IMG/VR virus record: IMGVR_UViG_3300017971_002399
Coordinates: 1-33,622 of that record
Reading direction: 5' to 3' (one strand)
DNA from: a virus
Length of the DNA: 33,622 bases
Part shown: positions 5,722 to 14,209 of the stretch, piece after piece
How the letters are laid out: each line of letters begins with the position of its first letter
How positions within the stretch are numbered: the stretch's first letter is position 1
The notes under the pieces: model-generated
Database searches by the model: none
What the model saw: only the letters and a program-made list of their open reading frames with translations
What the model was told of the DNA's origin: nothing
Translations under genes and position numbers: made by a program

Positions 5722-7200
5722 ATGGATAATCTTGATGGTATTGAAGTCCCGAAGGACTGGGTGCCGATAATCAGTTGGCCCCAGTTTTTTTATGCTCAAC
5801 AGAAGGAGTATATTAATTCGGAGAAGTGGCAGACCTGGTTTATTGGGGGCAATGGTACGGGCAAGACGCACATGGTGTTTTGGAGTGTTGCGGCGTTGGT
5901 ATTGGGGATTCATCCGAAGCAGATTGCGCCGCCGCCGTTAAGGGTGTGTGTAATTGAGCCGGACTATGACAAGGTATTGGATGTTGCGTTGGAGAAGTTG
6001 CAGTCGCCCCAGGTGGTGATGCCGCACAACATTGAGCTAGGGGCGATGTTACCGCCTTCGATGGTCACGAAAGGGTACAACAAGGACCACAGGAGTATTG
6101 ATTTAAGGAATGGCAGTCAGATCATATTCGTCACGAACGAGCAGGGCTGGAAGGCGATGCGGGGGAAGCAGTTTGATGCGCTGGCCGTTGATGAGGAATG
6201 TGATCAGCGGGTGTTTGATGAGAATTTGAGAGGTTTAAGAAACGCGAAGGGTGGAGGCCGGGTGATTGCCGGGCTTACGCCGCCGTATGAAGAGGGCCAG
6301 GGCCCGACGTGGACGAAGGACCGGATTGTTGACAATGCGTTGGGGGACACGGACATTCATGTTGTGAATGCGTGTATGGCGGACAATCCGGCGATTACCT
6401 CCGAGTTTATCGAGCGGTTCAGCAGGGGTAAGACGCAAAAGCAGATAGATGTGCAGGTGTATGGCCGTTATCCTACTTGGGGTGATTTGGTTCACCCGGA
6501 TTTTCAGGATTCGTTGTGGAGCTATGAGAAGTGTCACGGGCATTTATTGCGGAACGACACCCCGATGCCGGAGGCGTATGAGGTTGACTGGGTAATGGCT
6601 TTTGACTGGCACCCCAGCAAGCCGTGCGCGGCGTTGTGGGGATGGGTGAGCCGGGATGGTAATATCACGATATTCGACGAGTTGGACAAGGAAGTTGCGC
6701 GGGACAAGGATATTAGTGAGCTGACCGACATTTTTAAGAATGTTGAGGGAGACCCGTTTTATAAGCGACGGTTTTCCAGGTGGCAGGACCCTAGTGCCAA
6801 GCAATTATATAAGGCGCAGGAGCGGGGTTTTAATGCGTGGGACGAGTTCAGGCGGTGCGGGATTGTCACATCGGCGGCGAGGAACCGGGACCCGTTGGTG
6901 GGAATCAGTATCGTCAACGATTACTTTAAGGGTAACGGGCGGGACACGCCTCGCCTATTTATTTATGAACGGTGCAAGTTCCTTAGACAGTACCTGCGGA
7001 ACCATTATTGGAAGCGGGGAGAGGATGGGGTTGGAAAGCCGGACCCGAAGTGGAGTGATTATCCCGTGTGTTTGAAATATATTTTACAGGAAGTCGGTTT
7101 GAAGCGGCAGAAGAACAGAAGGAACAATAAATGGCCGACGGTGAGTTATGGTAGGCCGGAGGTACGCCGTCCGACGATTGACTTGGGGAGATATTTTTAA
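5722..7200 (+). CDS. terL: Large terminase subunit (TerL)
   Basis: The DNA-packaging motor and nuclease of the phage. From ATG 5722 it is 492 aa. Walker A GGNGTGKT is at 42-49 and Walker B ALAVDEE at 153-159. The C-terminal nuclease half starts at about 290 with AFDWHPSKP (Asp295) and ends with a conserved packaging-nuclease-like helix around DYPVCLKYILQEVG. Length and domain order are normal for TerL. The GAGGGG run at 5715-5720 is only 1 nt from this ATG, so the start is not ideal. A TTG at 5713 has no ribosome site. It is separated from the portal gene by a sugar cassette rather than being adjacent as usual. Confidence 0.95.
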   Translation: MDNLDGIEVPKDWVPIISWPQFFYAQQKEYINSEKWQTWFIGGNGTGKTHMVFWSVAALVLGIHPKQIAPPPLRVCVIEPDYDKVLDVALEKLQSPQVVMPHNIELGAMLPPSMVTKGYNKDHRSIDLRNGSQIIFVTNEQGWKAMRGKQFDALAVDEECDQRVFDENLRGLRNAKGGGRVIAGLTPPYEEGQGPTWTKDRIVDNALGDTDIHVVNACMADNPAITSEFIERFSRGKTQKQIDVQVYGRYPTWGDLVHPDFQDSLWSYEKCHGHLLRNDTPMPEAYEVDWVMAFDWHPSKPCAALWGWVSRDGNITIFDELDKEVARDKDISELTDIFKNVEGDPFYKRRFSRWQDPSAKQLYKAQERGFNAWDEFRRCGIVTSAARNRDPLVGISIVNDYFKGNGRDTPRLFIYERCKFLRQYLRNHYWKRGEDGVGKPDPKWSDYPVCLKYILQEVGLKRQKNRRNNKWPTVSYGRPEVRRPTIDLGRYF

Positions 7201-7201
7201 A

Positions 7202-7558
7202 ATGCTGACTGCGGAACGAATACAGGAGTACACGGCAAGGGGGTACAGTCCTCGCAAGCTGATAAAGAGTCCGAGAAACACGGCGAAGAACTGGCAGGTC
7301 AAGACGGCTATGGCCATGATTGACCCAAAGGATTTCGATAAGGACTTAATGGAACTTCCGGCTAGGGTTTGGCACATGGCCGAGCAAATCCATGATAACG
7401 AGGAAGCGGAGAAACATATCCGGCAAGCAAAGTCGGGTGTGGCATTAAAGAAGGCGCGGGATGAAAACTATCGGTTGAAAGCGATTTTGGTTGGAGCCGG
7501 GGTTGTCTGGTTTCATACGATATTTGCGGCGTTTTTCTATTTTTTAGGGAGATATTAA
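7202..7558 (+). CDS. Hypothetical protein with C-terminal membrane segment, 118 aa
   Basis: ATG 7202, one base after the terminase stop, with GGGGAGA upstream. The first 90 residues are charged and helical (PRNTAKNWQVKTAMAMIDP, then an Ala/Glu/Lys-rich helix). The last 25 form a hydrophobic segment (AILVGAGVVWFHTIFAAFFY) ending in GRY. A tail-anchored membrane topology is likely. Membrane association hints at a lysis, holin-like or assembly role, but it lacks a recognisable holin or spanin signature. Confidence 0.6.
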   Translation: MLTAERIQEYTARGYSPRKLIKSPRNTAKNWQVKTAMAMIDPKDFDKDLMELPARVWHMAEQIHDNEEAEKHIRQAKSGVALKKARDENYRLKAILVGAGVVWFHTIFAAFFYFLGRY

Positions 7559-7861
7559 ATGTGGCAAAGTTTAATAGCGACATGCTCCGGGGGTACGCCT
7601 GCCAATCAGTTGATATATACAGGAAACTGTAAATACGGCGGGATGACTATATACGATGACGGCACGAACAAACCGACGATTGCGGTTTATGACAATATCG
7701 CAGGTTCCGGTAGGGAATTAAGTCCGTCTTATGAATATTCTGTCGGGTATGGAATTCATGGTTATACGGTTCCGGCAGACGAAGGTGAGGAAGTAAAAAT
7801 CGGAATTTATGTGGCTATAACGTGCGCCGGAGCGGTAAAGGTAAAGATTTGGTACAAATGA
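7559..7861 (+). CDS. Small beta-rich protein, 100 aa
   Basis: ATG 7559 follows GGGAG and abuts the previous stop. The 100-aa product is rich in Gly, Tyr, Thr and Val with repeated short strands, fitting a beta-sandwich. Candidate roles are a capsid decoration or carbohydrate-contacting protein; no family is recognised. Its TGA overlaps the ATG of the sugar methyltransferase in an ATGA junction, so the two are translationally coupled. Confidence 0.6.
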   Translation: MWQSLIATCSGGTPANQLIYTGNCKYGGMTIYDDGTNKPTIAVYDNIAGSGRELSPSYEYSVGYGIHGYTVPADEGEEVKIGIYVAITCAGAVKVKIWYK

Positions 7862-8982
7862 ACTGTCGAGTATGCGGATATGGATACCTTGATTTGGTAC
7901 TGGACCTGGGGTATCACCCGCCGAGCGATGCGTTTTTAAGTGATTTGAATCAAACGGAAACCTATTACCCCTTGCGGATGGTGCAGTGTCCGAAGTGCGG
8001 GTTGGCGCAGCTTGACCATACCGTGCCGAAAGAAGTGTTGTTCAACAACGATTACCCGTATGAGACGGGGACGAATGTTGATGGTATCAAGCATTTTGCA
8101 GAGCTGGCGAAAACCGTGCTTGATGCCTACCAGTTGCAGTCGGTCGATTTGGTGGTTGATATTGGGAGCAATGACGGTACGTTGCTATCTCATTTTAAGA
8201 CGATGGGCTGCCGGGTTCTGGGGGTAGAGCCGGTCAAGCATATTGCGAAACATGCCAAAGTACGGACCTTGGACGGCTTTTGGGATGTGAACCTGGCGCG
8301 GAAAATTGTTGAAAGCTACGGCAAGGCTAAGGTGATAACGGCGACGAACGTGTTCGCGCATGTGGATGATTTGCACGAGTTCATGGGTGCGGTGGACGTG
8401 CTTTTGGACAAAAACGGGGTGTTTGTCGTTGAAGCGCCTTCCCTTCGATGCTTGGTGGATGAACTGGCCTATGACACGATTTACCATGAGCATTTGTCTT
8501 ACTTGGACCAGTTCCCTGTGTCCGTGCTGGTCAGCCAGTACAACATGAATGTTGTAGCGACTGAGCATCGGCAAGTTCATGGTGGCACGACCCGCTATTA
8601 TATTCTGAGAGGGGAATACCGAGAGCCAAGGGGTGAGCCGGTCGATTTTACCGGGTTCGCGCATCGGGTGATGTTGCATCGGTTGAACCTTAAGCGGATT
8701 GTTCCCCCGGATTGTGTCGGGGTGAGTGCGCCTGCCAAGGGGAACACGCTGTTGAATGTTGTGCCGATTGATTTGCGATATGTGACGGATAATTCCCCGA
8801 GAAAGATAAATAGGTTTACGCCGGGCCGTCATTTTCCCGTGTATGGGGATCATCGGTTGCTTGAGGATCAGCCGGGATTTGCCTTGATTTTGGCCTGGAA
8901 TTGGAAAGAGCAAATCAAGAGAAACTTGTCGGATTACAAGGGTGTTTGGATCGTGCCGTTCCCGGAGCCGCATTTTGAATAA
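7858..8982 (+). CDS. Sugar C-methyltransferase (TylCIII/TcaB9-like)
   Basis: A SAM-dependent enzyme of the family that adds a methyl group to carbon 3 of NDP-4-keto-deoxysugars. The three expected parts are visible in 374 aa: an N-terminal zinc domain with Cys3, Cys6, Cys44 and Cys47; a class I methyltransferase fold with motif VVDIGSNDG at 99-107; and the family YHEHLSY block at 209-215. A C-terminal domain carries SAPAKGNTLLN at 290-298. The segment between the catalytic block and the C-terminal domain seems short compared with usual members of about 400-415 aa. It leads a four-gene sugar cassette. Exact substrate unknown. Confidence 0.88.
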   Translation: MNCRVCGYGYLDLVLDLGYHPPSDAFLSDLNQTETYYPLRMVQCPKCGLAQLDHTVPKEVLFNNDYPYETGTNVDGIKHFAELAKTVLDAYQLQSVDLVVDIGSNDGTLLSHFKTMGCRVLGVEPVKHIAKHAKVRTLDGFWDVNLARKIVESYGKAKVITATNVFAHVDDLHEFMGAVDVLLDKNGVFVVEAPSLRCLVDELAYDTIYHEHLSYLDQFPVSVLVSQYNMNVVATEHRQVHGGTTRYYILRGEYREPRGEPVDFTGFAHRVMLHRLNLKRIVPPDCVGVSAPAKGNTLLNVVPIDLRYVTDNSPRKINRFTPGRHFPVYGDHRLLEDQPGFALILAWNWKEQIKRNLSDYKGVWIVPFPEPHFE

Positions 8983-9922
8983 AAACGCAAAGATTTATGT
9001 CGCCGGTCACATGGGCCTGGTGGGGTCCGCCATATACCGCGAATTAAAAGCACAAGGCTATACAAATGTATTGACGTTTGAACACCACGAATTTGATTTG
9101 GCCGACACGAATCAAACCAGGAAGCTGTTTGACAAGTATAAACCGGAATATGTGTTTTTGGCCGCCGCTTTTGCCGGGGGCATTAAACGGGCGATTGACA
9201 GTCCCAGCCAAATGCTTGTCGAGAATATGCTGATTGAGGCGAACGTAATCAAGCGGGCGTATTTAAGTAAAGTCAAAAAACTGATTTTTGTAGCCAGTTC
9301 GTGCATTTATCCCGTTAAAGGTACGCAACCATATGTGGAAGCGCAAATCGGAACGGGCAAGACGGATGAGAATTGGGGGTATGCCATTGCAAAGATAGCC
9401 GGGATTGAATTATGCCATGCCTATCACCGGCAATACGGTAAAGAATTTATGTCGGTTGTGCCGTGCAATATGTATGGTCCGAACGACGATTTTCAGGGAA
9501 AACATAATCATGTGATACCGGCGCTGATCGGCAAGTGTGTTGCAGCGGATGAAAAAGATACGATTGAATTGTTGGGGGACGGAAAAGCGACACGCGAATT
9601 TATGTACTCGGAGGATTTTGCCGAAGCCTGCGTAATGATTATGGAAAGTGTCAATTACGACGACATTCAGGGGGTGGTAAATGTCGGGACCGGGTATCAG
9701 GTAAGGATAGACAGTCTTTTCAACCTGATTAAACGGCTTGTCGGAAAGCCGGGATTGAAATGCAACTGGACGGGGAATATTGCGGGAGTTCCGGCCAAGC
9801 TGATGAGCAGTCAACGGTTGTCGGAAGTCTTGAACTGGCAACCGAAAACATCGTTACAAGAAGGGATAAAGCGTTCTTATGATTGGTATTGCACACATTG
9901 TAAATCCGGTGAAGGTGGATGA
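8975..9922 (+). CDS. fcl: GDP-L-fucose synthase-like epimerase/reductase
   Basis: An extended short-chain dehydrogenase resembling GDP-4-keto-6-deoxymannose 3,5-epimerase/4-reductase (Fcl/WcaG), which makes GDP-fucose. TTG 8975 is the best start: a CGGAG lies upstream, the overlap with the methyltransferase is 8 nt, and it places the NAD(P) motif GHMGLVG at 11-17. It gives 315 aa, the normal length. The catalytic Ser108/Ser109 and Tyr136-x3-Lys140 (YAIAK) are present, as are AAAFAGGI and the MYGPND block. The partner dehydratase Gmd is not in the window, so the precursor would come from the host or from another part of the phage genome. Confidence 0.88.
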   Translation: MNKNAKIYVAGHMGLVGSAIYRELKAQGYTNVLTFEHHEFDLADTNQTRKLFDKYKPEYVFLAAAFAGGIKRAIDSPSQMLVENMLIEANVIKRAYLSKVKKLIFVASSCIYPVKGTQPYVEAQIGTGKTDENWGYAIAKIAGIELCHAYHRQYGKEFMSVVPCNMYGPNDDFQGKHNHVIPALIGKCVAADEKDTIELLGDGKATREFMYSEDFAEACVMIMESVNYDDIQGVVNVGTGYQVRIDSLFNLIKRLVGKPGLKCNWTGNIAGVPAKLMSSQRLSEVLNWQPKTSLQEGIKRSYDWYCTHCKSGEGG

Positions 9923-10730
9923 AAACAATGAGTTGTTTTATCAACAACCCATCACCTACGAATCCATGCGGAGAGCGAAACGGGATAACGTCGAGTTATG
10001 GACGACGGGGTATGAGGAAGACCCGATAATCGAAGGGTTCCAGCAGGCACCGGGCCTGACACGTTCAACGCTGGATACGGAGTATAAACCAAAGCGCAAG
10101 CTGCCGTATTTAAAAGATATCTTGGACAATCTGTATGCGGCTTCAAAGGCGGACATATTCATCCAGACGAATATCGACATTGGATTGATGCCGCATTTTT
10201 ACGACGCCGTTATGTGGATGTTGGACCACGGTTGTGACGCGCTGATTATCAACCGGCGGACGGTGCCGGAGTATTATAATAAAGTCGAAGACTTGCCGCT
10301 TCTATATTCGAGTTACGGCAAGCCGCACAACGGGTATGACTGCTTTGTGTTTCGCAGAGAGATTTATCCAAAGTTCGAGCTGGGCGAGATTTGTATGGGC
10401 ACCCCGTGGTCCGAATCAACAATCACCAGCAACCTGATTGCATACAGCCGGACATGCCATGTTCTGAAGGACGCGCATTTGACGTTTCACACAGGAAACT
10501 CTTTAACCTGGCGGAATTACATTGATTATCGAAAGCATAACAGCGAACAATTTGGTAAGGTGGCAAAAAAACTGATGCCACAAATTGCACACAGTTCAAT
10601 TATCCACTGGTTGCTTTGGAAGCTATCGAAGGAATTGCAACCGGATTATTTGGATGATTGTCATGATGTGATAAAATCGCTGAACACGTCTAAACTCATG
10701 GAATATCAGAGCAATATGGTGTCGCAATAA
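9879..10730 (+). CDS. Glycosyltransferase-like protein (GT-A type)
   Basis: 283 aa, ATG 9879, overlapping the fucose-synthase gene by 44 nt. A short acidic motif TNIDIG (Asp100), after a hydrophobic strand, looks like the metal site of a GT-A glycosyltransferase. Later segments (GYDCFVFRRE, then MGTPWSESTI) resemble the acceptor-side part of phage and bacterial GT-like proteins of unknown specificity. It follows sugar-nucleotide enzymes and precedes a cupin, so transfer of the cassette's sugar is likely. Family level only; no confident CAZy class. Confidence 0.6.
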   Translation: MIGIAHIVNPVKVDENNELFYQQPITYESMRRAKRDNVELWTTGYEEDPIIEGFQQAPGLTRSTLDTEYKPKRKLPYLKDILDNLYAASKADIFIQTNIDIGLMPHFYDAVMWMLDHGCDALIINRRTVPEYYNKVEDLPLLYSSYGKPHNGYDCFVFRREIYPKFELGEICMGTPWSESTITSNLIAYSRTCHVLKDAHLTFHTGNSLTWRNYIDYRKHNSEQFGKVAKKLMPQIAHSSIIHWLLWKLSKELQPDYLDDCHDVIKSLNTSKLMEYQSNMVSQ

Positions 10731-11068
10731 TGGAAAGAACTTACAAAACCTGGGGTGAAAAATGGAACGTATTTCAAAATGATTTATGTGAAGTGTCAAT
10801 TCTTTATCTAAAACCGCATCAAAGATGCAGTTGGCACAAACACCAAGCAAAATTCAACCAGTTTTTTGTGATAGAGGGGGAAATTTACATAAAAACAGAG
10901 TGGGGAAAATCATATATCGAAAAAGGCCAGGTTTTTACGACACGTCCGCTTGAGTATCATGAGTTCCAGACAGCGGACAAACCGGCGGTTATTCAGGAAA
11001 TCATGTATGTGAAGTACGATCCTGAAGACATAGACAGACAAACACTAGGCGGGCCGATAAATGAATAA
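10730..11068 (+). CDS. Cupin protein, mannose-6-phosphate isomerase type II C-domain-like
   Basis: 112 aa, start overlapping the previous stop by 1 nt (TAATG). The N-terminal WGEKWNVF, the metal pair His36 and His38 in SWHKHQAKFNQFFVIEG, and His77 form a one-domain cupin barrel. It resembles the C-terminal domain of type II mannose-6-phosphate isomerases and sugar-binding cupins. In this cassette it may isomerise, epimerise or sense a sugar. Catalytic type is uncertain since the pyrophosphorylase domain is absent. It overlaps the portal gene by 8 nt, tying the sugar genes to the head operon. Confidence 0.75.
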   Translation: MERTYKTWGEKWNVFQNDLCEVSILYLKPHQRCSWHKHQAKFNQFFVIEGEIYIKTEWGKSYIEKGQVFTTRPLEYHEFQTADKPAVIQEIMYVKYDPEDIDRQTLGGPINE

Positions 11069-13013
11069 GCGGGATGAAGAGATATACCGGGAATTGATGC
11101 TTCGATACAAAGAGCAGTGGGACAAAAACAGTTACAATCGAGGCAATTATGACGAAGATTTGGAATATTATCGTGGGTATAGAAATACCGCTGATTATCC
11201 GTTGACTTACAATGAGAATTTCAACCGGATATTGCCGATTATCTATACGATTTTATCCCGATTTATGGACCAGATTTTTCAAGGGGGGAACGTAATCAGT
11301 GTAAAACCGCGTCACAGAAAGGACCTGGAACGGGTGAAGGCCGTCGAAGGGGTGCTCAATTTCCAGTTTGAAACTTTGAACGACATTGACCAGCAGGGGG
11401 CGGGATACCTCACGCTGATGAAGTGGTTTTTTAATACCATCACGTTTGGCAAAGGGATCGTAAAAGCCTACTGGAAAAAGGAAGAACGTATCAGCCCCAG
11501 ACGGATCGCGCTTCCGACCCCAAGCTTTGACCGGATGGGGAACTTCCAGGGCATGGACGTAATGGATTTTATTTCCCAGGAAATGCAGACGATTTATGAC
11601 GGTCCTTATATCGAGGTTTTGCACAACAAACAGTTTGTGCCGCACCCGGAATACAAGAATATTCAGCAGATGCCGTATGTGTTTATCGTCTACAAACGGT
11701 CGTTGGACGAAGTAAAGCGCATGGCGGACAAGGGCATATACAAAAATATCAGTGAAGTCGGGGTGTCCCCCGAGGGGGGTGCCGGGTATCAGTCGAGTGA
11801 TTCAAGAGAGCAATTCGTAAAAAGCCTGGAAATCGAGGGGGCCTTGCAGACCGAGGACGGGGACACGAAAAGGAAAGCGCCGGAGATAGATGTCCTTGAA
11901 TGTTACGGCAAAATGATTTTGGAAGATGCGCCGTATGAGGTGGGGTCCGGTCTTAAAATCAAGGGGAAAGAAGAAGAGATTATCGCGCATATCGGGAATT
12001 ATCGAACGCTGTTATCCCTTCAGAAAAACACCTATGGAATGCGGCCTTTGTTCGATATGGGTTGCTATTTACAGCCGGAATTGTTTTGGGATATCGGCAT
12101 GGTACGGCTCACAAAGGGAATCCAGGAGCAAATCAATAACCTGGCGAATTTGAGAATTGCCAATGTTATGATGCAGATAAACCCGATGATTAAAATATTG
12201 AGCAATTCGGATGTATCCCCGGAAGCTCTTACCTGGAAACCATTCGGGATTGTGCCGGTGGACTCGATGGACGAGGTGGAACCGCTTGTTATCCCAGATT
12301 ATCATTCAAACCTGTTTTTAGAGCAGGAAACATTTTACAAGGATACCATCCAAGATTTGATGGGAATGTATGATTACAACATGGGCCAAACCCCTCAAAG
12401 GCAGGAACGGGTGGGGGTGGTTTACGGTATTCAGGCGATGGGCGAGGCACGGGCCAAGCTGCTTTTGATGAGTATGGACTATCTGGGCTTGAGGCCGCTT
12501 TTAAAGTATCTGATGATTTTAAACACGTTCCATCTGCCGAGCGGGTTTGAATATCGCATCGGGTTCGGGGATGAACAACAGTTCGGTCAGATATTCGGGG
12601 ACGATATTCACCCGGACTTTGATTTTGCGGCTCGCTACACCTCTATGGAACCGGCCTTGGGAAAACAGGCGCGGGCACAGCAGCTTGTGCAAATGGCGAA
12701 CTTGTGGAGTCAAAATCCGTGGGTGAACCAGTATCAATACACGAAAACCATGATGGAACTTTTGGATATCCGGGAAGCCGATTATCTATTAAAAACGCCT
12801 CAACAGTTTGGCCAGGAAATGCAGCAACAGGCAATGGCTCAAATGCAAGCGGAACATCAGAAGCAGCAGTTTGAAACGGAAGGCAAAATTATGACGAGTC
12901 AGAAAGACTTCGTTGAGGACATGACACTTAACGAGCAGGAGTTTCGACATAATTTGGCACTTGAGGCAATTAAAGCAGACGCGGCAAAAGAGAAAGCGAC
13001 AACGGCTAAATGA
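11061..13013 (+). CDS. Portal protein
   Basis: 650 aa, a length common for podovirus-type portals. The portal is the ring at one capsid vertex through which DNA enters and leaves. The N-terminal portion (NRGNYDEDLEYYRGYR, NFNRILPIIYTILSRFMDQI) and the central region (QEQINNLANLRIANVMMQIN, later GMYDYNMGQTPQRQERVGVV) resemble portals of SU10/P22-like podophages. The last 80 residues are Gln/Glu/Ala-rich and likely coiled coil. Its position before scaffold and capsid genes supports the call. Confidence 0.87.
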   Translation: MNKRDEEIYRELMLRYKEQWDKNSYNRGNYDEDLEYYRGYRNTADYPLTYNENFNRILPIIYTILSRFMDQIFQGGNVISVKPRHRKDLERVKAVEGVLNFQFETLNDIDQQGAGYLTLMKWFFNTITFGKGIVKAYWKKEERISPRRIALPTPSFDRMGNFQGMDVMDFISQEMQTIYDGPYIEVLHNKQFVPHPEYKNIQQMPYVFIVYKRSLDEVKRMADKGIYKNISEVGVSPEGGAGYQSSDSREQFVKSLEIEGALQTEDGDTKRKAPEIDVLECYGKMILEDAPYEVGSGLKIKGKEEEIIAHIGNYRTLLSLQKNTYGMRPLFDMGCYLQPELFWDIGMVRLTKGIQEQINNLANLRIANVMMQINPMIKILSNSDVSPEALTWKPFGIVPVDSMDEVEPLVIPDYHSNLFLEQETFYKDTIQDLMGMYDYNMGQTPQRQERVGVVYGIQAMGEARAKLLLMSMDYLGLRPLLKYLMILNTFHLPSGFEYRIGFGDEQQFGQIFGDDIHPDFDFAARYTSMEPALGKQARAQQLVQMANLWSQNPWVNQYQYTKTMMELLDIREADYLLKTPQQFGQEMQQQAMAQMQAEHQKQQFETEGKIMTSQKDFVEDMTLNEQEFRHNLALEAIKADAAKEKATTAK

Positions 13014-13381
13014 AAGATTTATTGCAGCAATTTGTAGTATTATTTGACACTTATGATGAATATAAGCGGAGGTTGGATGCCTATGAAAGAGCGTTAAAGA
13101 AAGAAGAATGGCAATTTGTGAAAGACACATTTTTCACTATCAAGGCGAAAATGGTCAACGATATGTTGAGCGCAAAATATACCGAGTTGAGTCAAGAGGA
13201 TAAGGATGTTTTGCAGCGGACATATTACAACGTAAATCAGATACTGGACTTTCTATCGGAGCCTAAAAAGTGGATCGCTCACAGGAGCCGGTGGAACAGT
13301 GTAGTTGATAACATTGCACGCAGGGCCAATACGGTCAGGCAGAAAGGAAAAGACAATGCCGGAAGAGAACCAAAATCCTAG
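13010..13381 (+). CDS. Hypothetical protein between portal and scaffold, 123 aa
   Basis: ATG 13010 overlaps the portal TGA (ATGA junction). The 123-aa product is strongly helical and charged (YDEYKRRLDAYERALKKEEW and more), ending in a Lys/Arg-rich tail. Its 3' end overlaps the scaffold gene by 26 nt. Small helical proteins in this slot are frequent in podophage head operons and may be assembly helpers. No family is recognised. Confidence 0.65.
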   Translation: MKDLLQQFVVLFDTYDEYKRRLDAYERALKKEEWQFVKDTFFTIKAKMVNDMLSAKYTELSQEDKDVLQRTYYNVNQILDFLSEPKKWIAHRSRWNSVVDNIARRANTVRQKGKDNAGREPKS

Positions 13382-14177
13382 TCCGACACTAGAGGAAGGG
13401 GCCGCACCAGCGGCGGAGCCCCAGGAACCTGAAAACGAGGCCGCCTCTTTGGTGGAGCTTCAAAAGTTGTTGGAAGATGCGGGGATAAATTCCCCTAAGA
13501 AATTGGCCGGGACTCTGGAAACCAGCAGTCAATACGGTCATGTTTCACGGCTGCTCAAAGAAGAACGGGATCGCAACATGGAATTGCAGCGGCAGTTGGC
13601 GGAAACGCAGTCAAGCCGACCGGCAAGACCGGCGACCGATTTTGATTTGGACAACGTGAACTCTGGTGAAACGATTGACCTGGCACGGATGATCGAGCAG
13701 GGGACGCGAAAGGCCGTCAGAAACGAGTGGACGAATATTCAAAAGGAGCAACAAGAGAATCAGCAGCGGGCGCTTCAACAGTACGGCAAGATTCGGCAAG
13801 ACAATTTGTATGGCAAAATCGGGCCGATGTTTGAAGACAAGATGAAAGACCCGACATTCGCATATGAAATTCAAATGGGAATCAGAGACCCTATTGATGA
13901 ATATCGGAATTTAAAGGATGAGTTTTATGGAAACGTGCTGAAGCAGGCACATAACACAATCAGTAAATTACAGGGTGGGGGACAAAAGGCCGGGGATACT
14001 CAAGCCCCGCATTTGGAAACCGGAGAGCGGACGGGAAACATTGTAAGCACGGAAAAGGATCGCAGTGAGCGTGAAAAGATTCTTGAAAAAGCGAAAGCCA
14101 AGATAAAGGATCGGGGCACACTGGACGATTATGACGAGCTTGCGGTGATTGATAGCATCTTTCCTGACGCACTCTAA
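13356..14177 (+). CDS. Scaffolding-like protein
   Basis: ATG 13356 with AAAGGA upstream gives 273 aa. The first 45 residues are acidic and Pro/Ala/Glu-rich. Long charged helices follow (VSRLLKEERDRNMELQRQLA; NEWTNIQKEQQENQQRALQQ), and the end is Lys/Glu/Asp-rich. Low hydrophobicity, predicted coiled coil and location directly before the capsid gene are the usual marks of a phage scaffold, which guides capsid assembly and then leaves. Sequence identity to a known scaffold cannot be claimed. Confidence 0.72.
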   Translation: MPEENQNPSPTLEEGAAPAAEPQEPENEAASLVELQKLLEDAGINSPKKLAGTLETSSQYGHVSRLLKEERDRNMELQRQLAETQSSRPARPATDFDLDNVNSGETIDLARMIEQGTRKAVRNEWTNIQKEQQENQQRALQQYGKIRQDNLYGKIGPMFEDKMKDPTFAYEIQMGIRDPIDEYRNLKDEFYGNVLKQAHNTISKLQGGGQKAGDTQAPHLETGERTGNIVSTEKDRSEREKILEKAKAKIKDRGTLDDYDELAVIDSIFPDAL

Positions 14178-14180
14178 AAA

Positions 14181-14200
14181 TCCTCTGCCTTGACGGAGGA
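14181..14200 (+). promoter_or_regulatory. Possible hairpin over the capsid-gene ribosome site
   Basis: TCCTC (14181-14185) is complementary to GAGGA (14196-14200), part of the GGAGGA ribosome site for the capsid gene at 14210. The short stem could modulate capsid translation, but five base pairs with a 10-nt loop may be chance. Confidence 0.25.
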
Positions 14201-14209
14201 ATATAGAAA

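Noticed and set aside
8185-8973. 262-codon minus-strand frame opposite the sugar methyltransferase
   Set aside because: It lies entirely within a gene with clear family motifs, has basic low-information composition and no neighbours on that strand.
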